Notes under the pieces: generated by a model | Databases searched by the model: none | What the model was told of the DNA's origin: nothing | The model's input: only the letters and a program-made list of their open reading frames with translations | Position numbers and translations under genes: made by a program | Assembly (NCBI GenBank): GCA_947846985.1 | Contig: CANTUZ010000004.1 | Coordinates: forward strand, 49,205,672-49,269,671 | Reading direction: 5' to 3' | From: Fratercula arctica | Taxonomy: Eukaryota; Chordata; Aves; Charadriiformes; Alcidae | DNA length: 64,000 bases | Shown: in pieces, positions 1 to 11,900 of the stretch | Layout: every line of letters begins with the position of its first letter | Numbering within the stretch: the first letter of the stretch is position 1

Positions 1-559
1 GGATGCAGCTGCCCCGTGCTGGAAACCCCTACATCCCCTGTGGGAGCCGGGCTGAAGCCGGCCAGCATCGGCTGCATCGCGACCCACCCAGTTCTCTCCC
101 AAACAAGGGGCGAACCTGGAGCTTTCCACCCCATTGCAGAACAAATCTGACACCAGGGCAATAAGGAGAGGTGGGTACATCACCCACCCCATGAACCTCA
201 GCACACTGTCAGAGGGATTAAAATGGGGGCAACAACACGGGACCAGTCAGCCTGCTGTGTCAGAGCCTGGATGCTTGTGGAAACATCACAATTTTTTTTT
301 ATACATCCGTGCCCAGTTTCAGACAAAACCTTCCTCGTTGCACTAAGGAGACGAGGGTGGGAGAGAAGAGAAGCAGGGCCACGGGCCGGGGGAGTTATCC
401 AGGCTGCATTACAAATGCCATTTGCAGTGACCTTGGGGATCCAGCATTCCCCCCCTCCTTAAATGTTGGGCCAAAGGTAAGTTTTCGGCTGGCAAACAGC
501 AAGCCCCATCCCAAAGCATCACGCGTACACGCAACGGTCCGGCTAATGAGCAAGCCCAT

Positions 560-900
560 GTTACAAAGGCAAGCTTACTGCTTCGGCCGGTGGCCCAGCT
601 GCCTTCTTGTGCCCCCCGCTCCATTTGCATAACTATCCATGGGGGGAGCGGGGCAGCCCCGCAGCCGAACAGCTGGCCATTGGCAAAATGGATTATATCA
701 CCCTTTTGTCCCCACGTCTGGCTCGCTCCGCTTGCATATTCAAGCTTTTCCCCCCACCCCGGCATCTCCCGTGCTGGGGAGCCGCAGCGGCACTCGAAGT
801 GCTCCCAGTTCAGCCCCTCTCCAGCGATTCGGTTCGCTCGGGAATACAGGCGCCCGGGAAAAGAAAATGAAAACAGATCCACTGGGGCAGAGCTCTTAGG
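560..900. promoter_or_regulatory. Candidate cis-regulatory element (motif cluster)
   Basis: GC-rich stretch with dense transcription-factor-like words: CAGCTG at 596-601 and 670-675, the octamer ATTTGCAT at 623-630, GC-box-like GGGGCGG-type arms at 645-662, an inverted CCAAT box (ATTGG) at 679-683 and TTGCATATTC near 733. A 9-base inverted repeat (614-622 with 645-653) brackets the octamer. It could be an enhancer or a promoter of an unannotated transcript; the evidence is motif content only. Confidence 0.35.
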
Positions 901-1769
901 GAGAGAGAAGTTTAAAGAAACGTGGGGAAACAAGGTTGTGTGGTGCCCTTTGAAAGTGGATGTAGGAACAGGTGTCACACTGAACACTGGAGTGTGCGAA
1001 AATGCAGCATTAGACAAATTGGCTAGGGGGGAAAAAAGAAATATATATATTTAGGAGTTGCTCCTTTCCTGGCTGAGAGCCTCTAGGGTCACTGTTACCG
1101 TTCTGAACAGCTCTTACTAGGCAAGATACACACATCTTCAGGAGTTCAAGGTCCAGATAGCTTTATGTATGCACATACAAGTCTTACAGCCCCGGTCCTT
1201 TCCTGCTTATGGGCTAAAATCACATTATTTTTTTCCTGAAGAGCAATGGTTTTAGGAAACTTCTTGGGGAGAACTCAAAGAGCCTGGTGCCTGAAGACCA
1301 GCCCAGCCGTTCCCACTAGCTGTAAGGTAGACTGACAGAAATGCCTTTAAATAATGATCTCCTATATTAGATTTTTTTTTTCTATTTAATTGTCTCTTGT
1401 TCTCTTGATTTCTGTGTTTTTTCACTCTTTGGTTCTGTCCCCATTTTCTCATTTGCCCTAGACGGACACCAATATAAAGACGTTTGAAAGCAGAACGTTC
1501 ACAGTGGACAGACAAGGCAGACGCACTCACCTGGCCCTACATGATGGAGAAGAGCTCCAAGATCAGGTCACCCAACATTTTCCATTACTAGATCCTGATT
1601 TTAGGCTTGTTTCCAATGGCTTTAAGGTGTTCAGGCTGAAGTTCCTCTATCTCAGGTATTTGCTTTGGGTTGATTCCTTCCGTTTGTTAAAAAAAAAAAG
1701 CTAAATTAGTTCAACAGTTTTCATACAAAGATAAGGGAAAAAATACTTTGCTTTTCTCAATTAAGAAAG

Positions 1770-1830
1770 CAAACAAAAAAAAACCCAAACAAAAAACAAC
1801 ACAAAACCCCAAAACAAACCACCAATCACC
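1770..1830. repeat. A/C-rich low-complexity tract
   Basis: Runs of A broken by C, CC, CCC and CCCC. It is the complement-type version of the T/G-rich tracts seen elsewhere in the window. Confidence 0.8.
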
Positions 1831-3091
1831 TAGCTAAGTAACCTTAGCATCTATAGGGACTTTGTCAGGGTTATTGTGATTGTCACAGAGCTAGTGTCAC
1901 AAATCAGCATTTGTGATTCCTGTAAAATTTCATCCAATTTTGACCTTGCTTTAAGGGCTCAAAAACACACCAGTTATAAACTCTTGTTTGAGATTTGAGA
2001 GTTCAGCATCTCAACTCTCTAAACATTTCATAAGTGCTGGGCACACTCCTGCCATCCCAGCTCCCTGCCGCTGCCCGGATAACCCACACACCACCCAAAC
2101 CCTTCCCACAAACCAGCTCTGGACACAATTTTCCAAACTGAGAGAGGGTGATGGATGTCACTGAGCCGCAAGGAGGGCAGAGCAGCTTGATGGGGAGGCG
2201 TTAGGGATGCTAATGAGTCAGAGGGGAAAACCAGAACTAGATCATCTTGCAATAGCCAGACTTAAAACATCCAGAGCAAAAGCCGTGCTCCCTAGGCATG
2301 GACATTGCTTTCTTGGTAAGTTAAACGCTATGAAGACATCTCCAAAACACGTATCTTAGTTCCCCTCTGGTGGATCCATGTTATCCGGCAACAAACAAAG
2401 TAGCAGGCTGTTAGCTTGCACAGTGAGTGACTTTGTTGTGGGCCTCACGATCATGACAGTGCTGATGACCCAGACTGGAGAATTAGTATATTTTCCTACC
2501 TTTTTTCAGTGGAGGAGTTGTATCACATAATGTTTTCAAAACTGTGTGTTAGAGGGAGATGCAAATTGCTAAGTCCCTCAGAATTAGCAAACAGCAGAGA
2601 TGCAAAGCTGCCTACAGACTCTCGTGCACCTTTCTGCATTATGCAAGATCCACCATTCATGTGCCGACGTCCTCCGTCTTCCACAGGAACACGTCTCCTT
2701 CAGTGCATGGAAAGAGCCGCCGGGAGGATGAAGCAGGGTCACGCAGCACAATCAGGTCGTCGTGTGCTGGACCGAAGCCTCATGAGCTGCAAAAACGCCT
2801 AAAGCTGCAGACAGCTGCCATCCTCCGTCTCTCTTTTTCCAAGACCTCCCTCCTCTTCTGCCTGAGAATCGTATGGGAATGGATTTGGAGGAATACCTGC
2901 TGCCCTGAGACGGGAGCAGCCCTGTATTTTGATGAGCGATCCCACCGCTACTGCGCACGTCACGAGGGCCACGGCGCTGCCCTTCCCCTCCCTGTAGCTA
3001 CCCCAGCCATGAGCCACAGCTCTGGCGCTTCCAGAAACTTGTTCAGACGGGCTCTCAGACCCCCACCCGATGTGGAGCACTTGTAAGATGA

Positions 3092-3165
3092 AGCAAGGAA
3101 GAGCAAAGGAAAGAAAAAAAAAAAAAGAAAAAAAAAAAGGAAAAAAAAAAAAAGAGAGAGAAGGC
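3092..3165. repeat. Polypurine (A-rich with G) tract
   Basis: About 70 bases of almost pure purine: A-runs of 8-14 interrupted by G or GG and ending in GAGAGAGAAGG. This mirrored purine composition can form triplex DNA in principle. Confidence 0.85.
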
Positions 3166-5496
3166 AGCTGGGGCAGTTGAACGTCACCCCAGCCCACAGC
3201 TGAGCGCTCTGGGGATCCGTCCTCACCCCGCGCTGCTGCAGGGAGGAGTTCAGCCAAGTCTGTTCTGGAAAGCGGGACACAAGTTTCGAGCGCTCAACAG
3301 AAATAGCCCTCGCTTTAAGTTCCCGTCGTCGCTCACATCAGATGAGCTTACCTGGATCGGGACGCCGCAGCTCTTTGGCCAAACTGAGACATCATAAAAC
3401 ATTTTAGTCTTGCAGTTTGAGTCTTAAAGAGTCTAAGAAGCGAAATGCTGCGCTAAGGAAGTTTTAAGCTTGTCTCCATAGAGTTCATGCAGTATTTCCC
3501 TAGTTCAAATCGCTCACAGTGTAGATCTCTAAGTCACTTTGCAGTAGCAAAAAACCCCACAAAAGCGGTACTGCTGGATGGGTCTGAGACGCTGCAGATG
3601 ATAGTGAAAGCACCCTCATTTTCCCCTAGTAAATACCAGCTTCGGGCATACCAGTGACTATTGTGCTGGCCAGATGGTGGTGGGAGCAGTAACTTGGATG
3701 ATGTTAATTACACACAAACTCCAAAACAACTGATGTCAAAACTCACTTTGAAAACACACCAGAATGGGCTGCTGAGCATATGGCAGCAATGCTCCTCTAA
3801 AACCGTATTTTGTGTGCGCTAAACAACTAACAAGCTCCACCAAGGGGTCCAAGGATAGGCAGCCACAGCAGCAGGGCCCCGGATCCCAACTATTTGATGC
3901 TCGTCCCTTTATAACGCTGAGGAAAAGGTAGAGAGATGTGGTAGAAGTGGCAGCCCACAGCTCCTGGACCAGGTCCTTTGCAGGGCGAGCACACGCAACA
4001 CGTGCCACCCAGCCAGCTCACCTCTTTTAAGGACAAGCCCTTGAAGAAGACATCCCAGGTGACCCGCTGAGCAGCACTGGGGGATTTCTAATGAGAGGAT
4101 GAGCCCTGCTACAAAAGCCCACTGTGCAAGCACGCTGATCTGTACTCCAGCAGTTTTAAAAACGAACACCATGTAGCTTGCAAAATAAACACAGGGAACA
4201 GATTGAGAGAAATCGTTCCGGTGCCTGCCAACCACCACCGAGGGCTTTCCAACAAACCCCTGTGTTTTGTGAGGTGCTGCAGAGGCGAGCTTTGCATCGA
4301 CGGGTAATCAGCACCTTTACCTACAATTTGAAAGCAAATGTCAATTGAGTAGGCACCTCCCCACCAGAATGGGCTTGTGCGCAGACAGATGTTGGTGCTT
4401 TTCAGAAAAATTTAGCACAAGCGCACAACGTAGGGGTCTATATCCTAGCAAATGTCAGCTCTGAATAGGATCTACAGGTTACCGTTGAAGCACGTGCTGG
4501 GAGCTCCTACCTGCTCCAGAGCTTGCCTTGCCACGCTATTCTCCTTTTCCTCCAGCAGTTAAATTTGTTACTTTTAGGCTTGCTTGGAAATGCAAGTCGC
4601 ACAGATCCAAAGGAAAATGGGACGTGAAAGGACTGTGGGAAGTCAGCCAGCTTTTTCCCCTGCCCCAAAGCAAGCTGAGATGCATCTACGGCTCCTGACA
4701 GATGCTTGCTCTTAACAGATCTCTGTTTGTGGAAGAGCTACTACCATCTCCCCGCACATCTGTTCAGTGATTCCCTGTCCTTGTTTTATATATCTGGCCT
4801 TAGAAGAAACTATCATGCATCCTAGCTGCAATTTAAGCTCAGCCTACCATATGCTTTCAAGCTCAGTTTTTCACTGCATCCTCACAAGCGCCTTTTCCCA
4901 CGTTTTCAAGATCTCAGTTATGCCACTCTCCACTCCTAAGCGCAGGGTCTCAAGTTGCATACTTAGAGGTGCTCCTGTGAAGCACAGGATTATCTTGAGT
5001 CTCACCAAATACATCGCCATTTGTGAACCTTACCCTGAATCTTGCTGTTCTACCACCAGCAGGACAAACTGCCAGACCCCTTACTTGAAATAATGCTAAA
5101 TAGTCGGCGTGACTATTGTGCAGTTGTTTAACCCCATCCGTATTTAGGACCTTTGTTGAGAAGGATCTTGTCTTCCCCCACCATCTCCTCTGGGTCGCAA
5201 CCATCTCTACATGTTGCCAAGACGATTTTGAATTCTAATGCTATCTTATCTTTCGCATCTGTCCAGCTTCCTGTTGACTGCAAATTTAACATGCGTACTA
5301 CTTTTGTTAGCCAGGTTGCTAATAAAAATGAAAGAGAAGTGACCCAGAGCAGCTCCCACAACCCCACGCAGTACCGCCTTCCGTTCTGACACCGGGTGCG
5401 AGACGGAAGGAAACCACTCCCAGAGCAGAGCTGCTCACAGCCTCGCTCAGCCCACTTCCAAATACAATTCAATCTCTGAAACCATGCCTTCCCCCC

Positions 5497-5508
5497 TTTT
5501 TTTTTTTT
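5497..5508. repeat. Poly-T run
   Basis: Twelve T preceded by six C, a pyrimidine tract. Confidence 0.8.
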
Positions 5509-6608
5509 GTTTTTGCAAACCACCCTCTGTATTTGCCCAACAGCCACGACAGATTTTTATCCTATAACCAAGTGCAGCGAGGATGCCAAATTCATCATCT
5601 GCGAATTTCTTTCGGAGCAGGACTTACAGATCTTGCGGAGGACGCAAAGCCAAAGCCTGCCCCATCTGCAGTAAGTTTTAAGCAACAATTCCTTTCACTC
5701 TTAGTTCTCAGGGGGGATTACATTAGCATCTGTAGACAAAGTGCACAGATTCCTTTCAGCAGATTTCTTCATTTACCAGTGTAACTGCACAGCTGTTCAA
5801 CTACTTATTTTCCTGTCACCCAATAATAAGAGCCTAAACTAGATAATTACTACTTCCCATTTTCATGAGACTTGTTCTTCGCTATCTAAAACCACTCCTT
5901 TCTGTTTGTTTCCACAAAAGGGCTATTTAAACAGCTGGCTTACCAGGAGACCGAGTCCTGTGTTACCATCAGCACATGCATCTGTACGTTCACTCGGGAA
6001 ACCCCTTCCTACCCTAAGCGTGTGGGTAGGAGCAGGGCCTTGTGTTGACTGAAAACAGGACACCCACAGAAGGTAAGTGGAGAAGCTTGCCTTTGCAGCT
6101 AGAGAAGTCAATTCATCGAGAGCACTGCCAGACCGTATTTCAGAGCTAGAATAAATATTATCTGGTCTTCTACTTTTGCCTTTATCACCATCTTACTAAT
6201 AGCTTCAGTTCTTGTTTTTTCTTGGCAAAGTACATCTTACCTCCTTTTATTCTACTTCTTCCAGGACCTTGTCTTCCTTGGGGGAGGAAGAGCCAAATGG
6301 ATTGCCACATCAGCCTTCTCATTCCTTGCCATTACACTTTTAACTAGAGTGCTTTCAAATAGGTAAATTAGCTTTTAAGTGATCCCAGTTGTACTATTGG
6401 CCTTTGCTACAATCCTGCATTAAAGCTGATTCAATTTTACCTACCTCTATTGCTCAATTAAGAGGAATACACAAAGAGAAATGTAGTTCTGCAACTAGTA
6501 ATTGCAGTCCAGGGGGGAGCTGGGTTGTTCCACTCCCCGCAATGACCGATCGCCACGCTATAGCGCATTTCCCACCTACCCACGAGGGGAACTGGCTGTA
6601 CCTCACTC

Positions 6609-6645
6609 GCTACTTCTTGAAGTAGCTATTTCTTGAAGAAGTAGC
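6609..6645. repeat. Inverted repeat GCTACTTCTT / AAGAAGTAGC
   Basis: Two perfect 10-base arms (6609-6618 and 6636-6645) around a 17-base loop. The inner TACTTCTTGAAGTA is itself partly self-complementary, so alternative foldings exist. It lies downstream of the likely FAM53A poly(A) site. Confidence 0.75.
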
Positions 6646-7736
6646 AAGAATTGTGATCCTCAGTTGTGTAAGATTATTTCAAATAGCTTTGTGCATGTGC
6701 ATGCCGCTACCTGTATGTCCTGTACTGCACCAGAGAAAATATCTGTGGAGTAAAAGACACACGGTGAGAACAGGAGCTTCTGAAGGAATTGAAGTCTTTG
6801 CTCCACGAGCACCTCCTTTATTTACCCATCTAGAAAAAGGAGAATGATTTCTGTCAACATCGAGAAGCTTCAAACTTTCTCACACACAATATATATTAAC
6901 ATACGAAGAAGCCAGTAAGTCTTTGCAGTGCTCTTGCACCTTACTATGTGGAGTATCCCAGCATCAATATCAGAGATCACTGCCACTTGCAGTTGTATAT
7001 GCAGCAGGAGTCATAAAAGCAAGAAAAAAAAAAGTTTAGAACTTCTTACTAAGTACCTAGACTTTAAAAATTCTGTATAGATAGCATTATATAAACTGAT
7101 ACAGTAAGTAAAGGCCAATTCTCTTTATGATCAAAGGCTGACCCTAATCATAAGGCTGGAGCCTGTGTCATACCTTGCCAGAGCCTTTGTCATATGCCTT
7201 AAGATATTTACTTCTAATATTTATTTTCGTTCAAAATACATATTTCTTCCTAATCACATTCCATTAGCTGACTTAAAATACATTGCTGGATTTTGGTTTT
7301 CTGGCACAAGTTACAGTAGGAGTCGGCTCATTTAAGCAGACTAACACGATGCACTGAGACATAATCTGAGCTTCCCCATTTCTGTCCAGTTTAAAACCAT
7401 TTTGAGATTAATTTCCCCCTTGTTCAGGAAAATCCTTATTATAGCTGAACTAACAAAACAAGTGTGTGTTGCAATAGTCTGCAATGAATACAGTATTACA
7501 TTTGAGATGATTACAGTGTATGTAATCACTGAGACACACTTTTGGGCTCCAGCATGAGTTACTCCCCAGCTCCCCCGACTAACTTGACCTCACTTTCTTT
7601 TCAGATGACCAGAAATCTGCCCTCTCCCTCCACCCAGTTTTGCACATAAGCACTGTTATTACAGAATCTGCCACAGGCCACACATTTTCCACTACTGAAA
7701 TTCATAAGCAGACACAAGTGCAAAGCAAAATGTCAT

Positions 7737-7742
7737 TTTATT
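7737..7742 (-). terminator. Candidate FAM53A poly(A) signal
   Basis: AATAAA on the minus strand, followed about 25-35 bases later by a GU-rich stretch (CTTGTGTCTG), the usual arrangement around a cleavage site. This is the best match of several hexamers downstream of the stop. Confidence 0.45.
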
Positions 7743-8134
7743 TAAGTCAAGGACTATTTTCCTTCTAGTATTGCTGAAGGGATCACCTCCTGGGGAATTG
7801 ATCATTACAAAGTCCCTGTCTAAAAGTTCAAGTGCTCTTGTTGTACATTCTTTTGAACCACAGAAAACATAATGACCAAGTAGGTGGGCAGCTACTCGCA
7901 GTTTTATCCCACCTAAATTAGCATTGCTTCAGGCTAGAAAACAATTCAAGTAGTAAAATCATGGAAAATGTTAACCTTTAAGGTCACTACCATATTTTGA
8001 TCAAAAAGTCCTGAATGTATGAAAAGAACATTTGTACATGTTATGAAGTTTTTTTTAACCAGACACTGTCGAAGATGGCAGTTAAGTATTTTGGACCAGT
8101 TGTCAACCAAGTATTTAAGAGTTCTATCTGAAGG

Positions 8135-8140
8135 TTTATT
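8135..8140 (-). terminator. Alternative proximal poly(A) signal
   Basis: AATAAA on the minus strand about 450 bases after the FAM53A stop. It could end a shorter 3' UTR. Support is only the hexamer. Confidence 0.25.
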
Positions 8141-8586
8141 ACCGATCTCATTATGCAATTCACTTTTCACAGTAAGCTCTTTAACAAAAGCAACATATAC
8201 CCGCACCAGAATCACTGTAGACAGATTTAGTTTTATAGAATGCCCTTCTGAAAATTCATTTCAAAATAGAGATGCTTTTTCTCCAGAACTGTAAAAGCCA
8301 TAAAAATGCAAAATATCTGTTAGGAAATTTTTTAATCAAAATTATTCCTTAACGTTCAAAATAACATTTAACCTCCTACTTTTTTTTTTTGTTGTCATCC
8401 ACATATTGATCAATAGACTAAACAGGTAACAATGGTTCACGTTTTTCCCCCACCTGAAACATTTCTTCTAACACAGGCCCAAGATAGGCAATACAGAGAT
8501 TCAGGGACATGGATTATGCATGGCAAAGGTAATCCTCTATCATTTTAATTTAGAACAACTCTGATTCTAGCACACAACTTTGAGTC

Positions 8587-8910
8587 TCAGTTGTTTTCAA
8601 TCTGCTCTAGGTCCAAGTCCCCGCAGTCTAGAGGAAAGATGCCTTCTTCGGTGCTCTCACAATCACTCGTGTCCTCATCGCTTTCACATACTGCAGCTGC
8701 TTTCTTGTAATCCCTTGTTTTGAAGCTACCTTGGCATGACCCATGATGCCTTACTTCATCCAGCTGTTCTTTCATCGGACTGGAACCGGGGGTGATGATG
8801 TTCATAAGATCATTTGAGTCACATGGGGATGAAACAATTGTCTTCATTTGTGTGTCATCGTCATCATCTTCATAGTCAAGGGAGCAAAGACTTTTGGAAT
8901 TCTTTAAAGT
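8587..8910 (-). CDS. FAM53A: FAM53A coding exon 4 (acidic C-terminus, residues 313-419)
   Basis: The last coding exon begins TLKNSKSLCSLDY after a TTTTTTTAATTGCAG acceptor and runs to TGA at 8589-8587. It encodes an acidic, serine-rich tail with EDDDDD near its start, SDEDTSDCESTEEG further on, and the family's conserved end DLDLEQIENN. The DYEDDDDD stretch follows the SLCSL pattern also seen in other FAM53 proteins. It lies 38.9 kb from the previous coding exon, but the phase (0/0) and protein continuity leave little doubt that they join. Confidence 0.94.
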   Translation of the reverse strand, partial: TLKNSKSLCSLDYEDDDDDTQMKTIVSSPCDSNDLMNIITPGSSPMKEQLDEVRHHGSCQGSFKTRDYKKAAAVCESDEDTSDCESTEEGIFPLDCGDLDLEQIENN

Positions 8911-11900
8911 CTGCAATTAAAAAAATATATTAGTATATTAACCATGACTGTACAGGAGGAGCAGAATAAATTCCTCGAATTTTTGAATGGATCAGAAGTA
9001 TGTACTCAAAATTAGAGTGCCACGTATTATTAAATCCTGAAAACAACAAGGGGCAGGAAAACAGTCTTAACTTACTAGGTAATCTGGTCTTGTGCAGATA
9101 TTTTACCTACGTAGATTCCCATTAGTGTCAAAAACTTTTTTAATGCAGAAAGAACACAAAACCAAGCTTTAATCAACTAAATGAGAAACTACAGACACCA
9201 AGTTTGATGTATTAGCTTTCTGGCGAATGCAGAGCATAGCATTCCATAACATCAGCATTTAGGTCAGACAGCTGCACTGCAGCCTAGTCAACAATGAATT
9301 TCTCAAAAGTTCCCAAGCACGCAGACAATGAGCCCTCGGGCCTCACCTCAGAGACAGCAAGAGTCTCCAAGGCAATTGGTACGTTTGGGTAACCTCAAAA
9401 CAGGAGAAAACCAAGCTTCGATTGGAAGCACCTTGCTCCAGAGTCAGCTTAGTTTGTCTTACATTTGGGTACCATTTGAACAAGAGCTCAGGAATTTCAG
9501 CGATTCTGTTTGAATTAAAAATATATTAAAAACAGAGGTGCACTCACCTTTATTTAGACAAAGGAAAAAGAAAACTTCAGTAAATATGCTACCTCTGTCC
9601 CTCAGATAAAGGAGTAAAATGCCTAAGCTCCCCATGTAACTGTAAGGGACCACTGACTGCATCCAAAAGCAACATTTAAGACAGACACAGAACTATACAG
9701 CCAGCAGAGCTTAAGATTTTAATAGGTGAGAAACTTCTAAATTCTGCCTCATACAAGCACACAGCAAGAGGAGGGTAAAATAGTCAGGGCTTCTCTCAGA
9801 GGCAGCAAGAGCCAGGAGAATAAAGTTGAGGCTTTCTGTATCTTACTGGTTAAGTGACTGCAGTCTCACACACACAATTGTTTTATTACAAGTAGATCCA
9901 TCCACAGGGAACAAGACCAGCTTTCACACCTATTTTCAGCTTCTTGCCCCAATTTGTTATTTCTTAAGCAGTTTAGCTTTGTTGATATATTCAGATGAAA
10001 TAGGAGCATTGCAATACTCCCAATATGCTATATTCCAGATGCTCTTCTAGAGCACTGGATAATCTTTTGACTTCACCACTGCACATCAGCAGCCATGCAA
10101 GCAGCTTACAATATCTCTGGGTGGTTTTTAAACAAAACTTCACAAATTCAGAAGAAGTACAAATGAGTCAGCCTTGCCTGTATACAACTGGATGAAGGAG
10201 AGCGAGGAAACCTCACTGAGGTGAACTGATTTGCCTGACCCCTTAGGGTCAATGTTACATGTGGAACACCTTGCAGACAAAAGCCCTCTGTCACTCTGCA
10301 AGTTCGTACAGTTCCTTGGAGATCCCTTCATCAAATCTACATAGAAAGTTTGAGGGAAAGCTTGGGTAAGTGAAAAAAGCAAAACACTTGAGTTTTGGAG
10401 TTCCATCACAGCACAACTAGGTGGAAGAGTGAAGAGCAGTACTGGTATGGGATGCTGGTATCTCTCCATAGGTAAGACCCTCCAGCAGTATTCCCTGAGC
10501 CCGCACCAGATGAAAACACTTCAGTTGGATGCTCTTCACCATCGATCAGAGGTTTGTTGTGCCTGTATTGCCCTCTTCTCTTGCTCGCACAACTTTGATA
10601 TGTGATAAGATACATTAGATCATACCAAGTCATAGGTTTCAGGCCAGAAGGTTCTCTAAGGGATAATACAGTTTCACACAACCAAGACTTCATTTAGGAG
10701 TTGATTTATGCGACTCCCAAGACCTGCATCCAAAGATCAACTTTCAGGAAAAAAAACCAAGACAAAAACACTAAAAGAGAGACTGTTGACCACAGTTCTG
10801 TCAGGAGTAATTTACCAAAGTCTGTTAGCCATGGTTAAAACCCACAGCCAATTTTGCATGTGACTAGCATCAAGAAAATTGATAACCTGCATGATCAAAA
10901 AGCTTTCTATTTCCAAATTTCACCCCCCTATGAAAACAGTTTTGGTATAAAATACATTCCTGTTTTCAAAACATTTCTACATAGCTCACTTACAGCTTAT
11001 TCAAGTACAAACAGCTGAGCTCCTTTTTATGACTAAGAGGTGTGAATTTCTCTCATATTTATGTTGAAGTAAACCAGTATATTTTTGAAGTAGAAAATGT
11101 TAAAGGATATTTTAACCCTAATTCTATCTCATTGCTTTGAAATAGCACATATTTCCTGTTGTGTATGTCCATATAGGGGACAATATTTTCACTTCTTTAA
11201 ATCTTATAGTAGGCACTGGGAAGGAAAGGGATCAAATAAAGGAAAGCTTTGAAAGTTCTGCTTTCAGTGTTTTAGAAAGAAATTCCCAAGTCCTCCTTCA
11301 AAATATCTTTTATTCAATTTACTGCTAGAAATTAATCCAACCACACAGCTGTCTTTCTAGAAGGTTTGTGTACATAAATGGAAAATTGCCTGTTAGCTGT
11401 ACTGTGCTGAAACCACTTGAATGGGAACTTTTAGCCCGTTTCAACACAACAGCAAGTGCATTCAACTGGTTCTTTGTTCACCCACTTGTCACAACCCCAC
11501 CAAACTAAAAATAGGTGGATTTATTATCTCACAGCACAATCCCACTTCTTTCACAAAGCAAAAGGTAGAAATTGCAATGCATTCAAGCCCTCTAAACTGC
11601 AGCTTTACATGTTACACTGGTACAGTACCACACCTTTCAAGCACAATTGTGCTCAGTGGGGAGCCTGCGAGTACTTGCTCAATGGTCCTCCTTTTATAAA
11701 GGATGCTGGACTAACAAGACAAAAGAGTCCACAGTTGGCAATGGATAGAACTCAATCAGCTAAAAGTATTCTTTTGTGTGACGGAGAAAAAAAAAAGGAA
11801 AAAAGAAACTCAGAGTTTTAAAAGAAGTGAGGCGATAAAATGTCTGAATATTAAGAAAAAAACCCCACTTTGTACGGAAAACAATGGCAGGGAAGGAAAT

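Larger units (their letters stand above)
1..7717. other. Intergenic region 3' of FAM53A
   Basis: No coding exon could be supported. The first ~5 kb has visibly more G+C and more CpG than the introns, especially 1-900 and 2.7-3.4 kb. Long overlapping open frames on both strands around 400-1050 reflect base composition and match no family I know. In mammals the gene on this side of FAM53A is NKX1-1, so distal regulatory DNA of a homeobox neighbour is one possible content, but that is inference from synteny and not visible here. Confidence 0.6.
7718..8586 (-). other. FAM53A: FAM53A 3' UTR (probable extent)
   Basis: Sequence after the stop codon, AT-rich and without a coding pattern. The 3' end is placed by the AATAAA at 7742-7737, so the UTR would be about 0.87 kb. 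An earlier AATAAA at 8140-8135 and ATTAAA at 8336-8331 could give shorter forms, and further AATAAA words below 7.3 kb could give longer ones. No transcript evidence is available to choose. Confidence 0.5.

Noticed and set aside
409..1017. Open frame of 202 codons on the minus strand, with overlapping long frames on the plus strand
   Set aside because: It resembles no family I know, frames are open on both strands because the region is GC-rich, and it runs through the motif cluster at 600-760. No splice or poly(A) context supports it.
2799..3257. Minus-strand frame rich in Phe and Ser
   Set aside because: The Phe-rich stretch is only the complement of the polypurine tract at 3.1 kb.
3495..3520. 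tRNA B-box-like word (AGTTCAAATCGC)
   Set aside because: No matching A-box or cloverleaf could be found around it.
5128..5547. Open frame of 139 codons on the minus strand
   Set aside because: No recognisable domain; the N-terminal part is encoded by a simple pyrimidine/purine tract and there is no supporting gene structure.
8587..8916. Independent small acidic protein starting at a TTG codon
   Set aside because: The first two codons belong to the splice acceptor. The rest is the last FAM53A exon.
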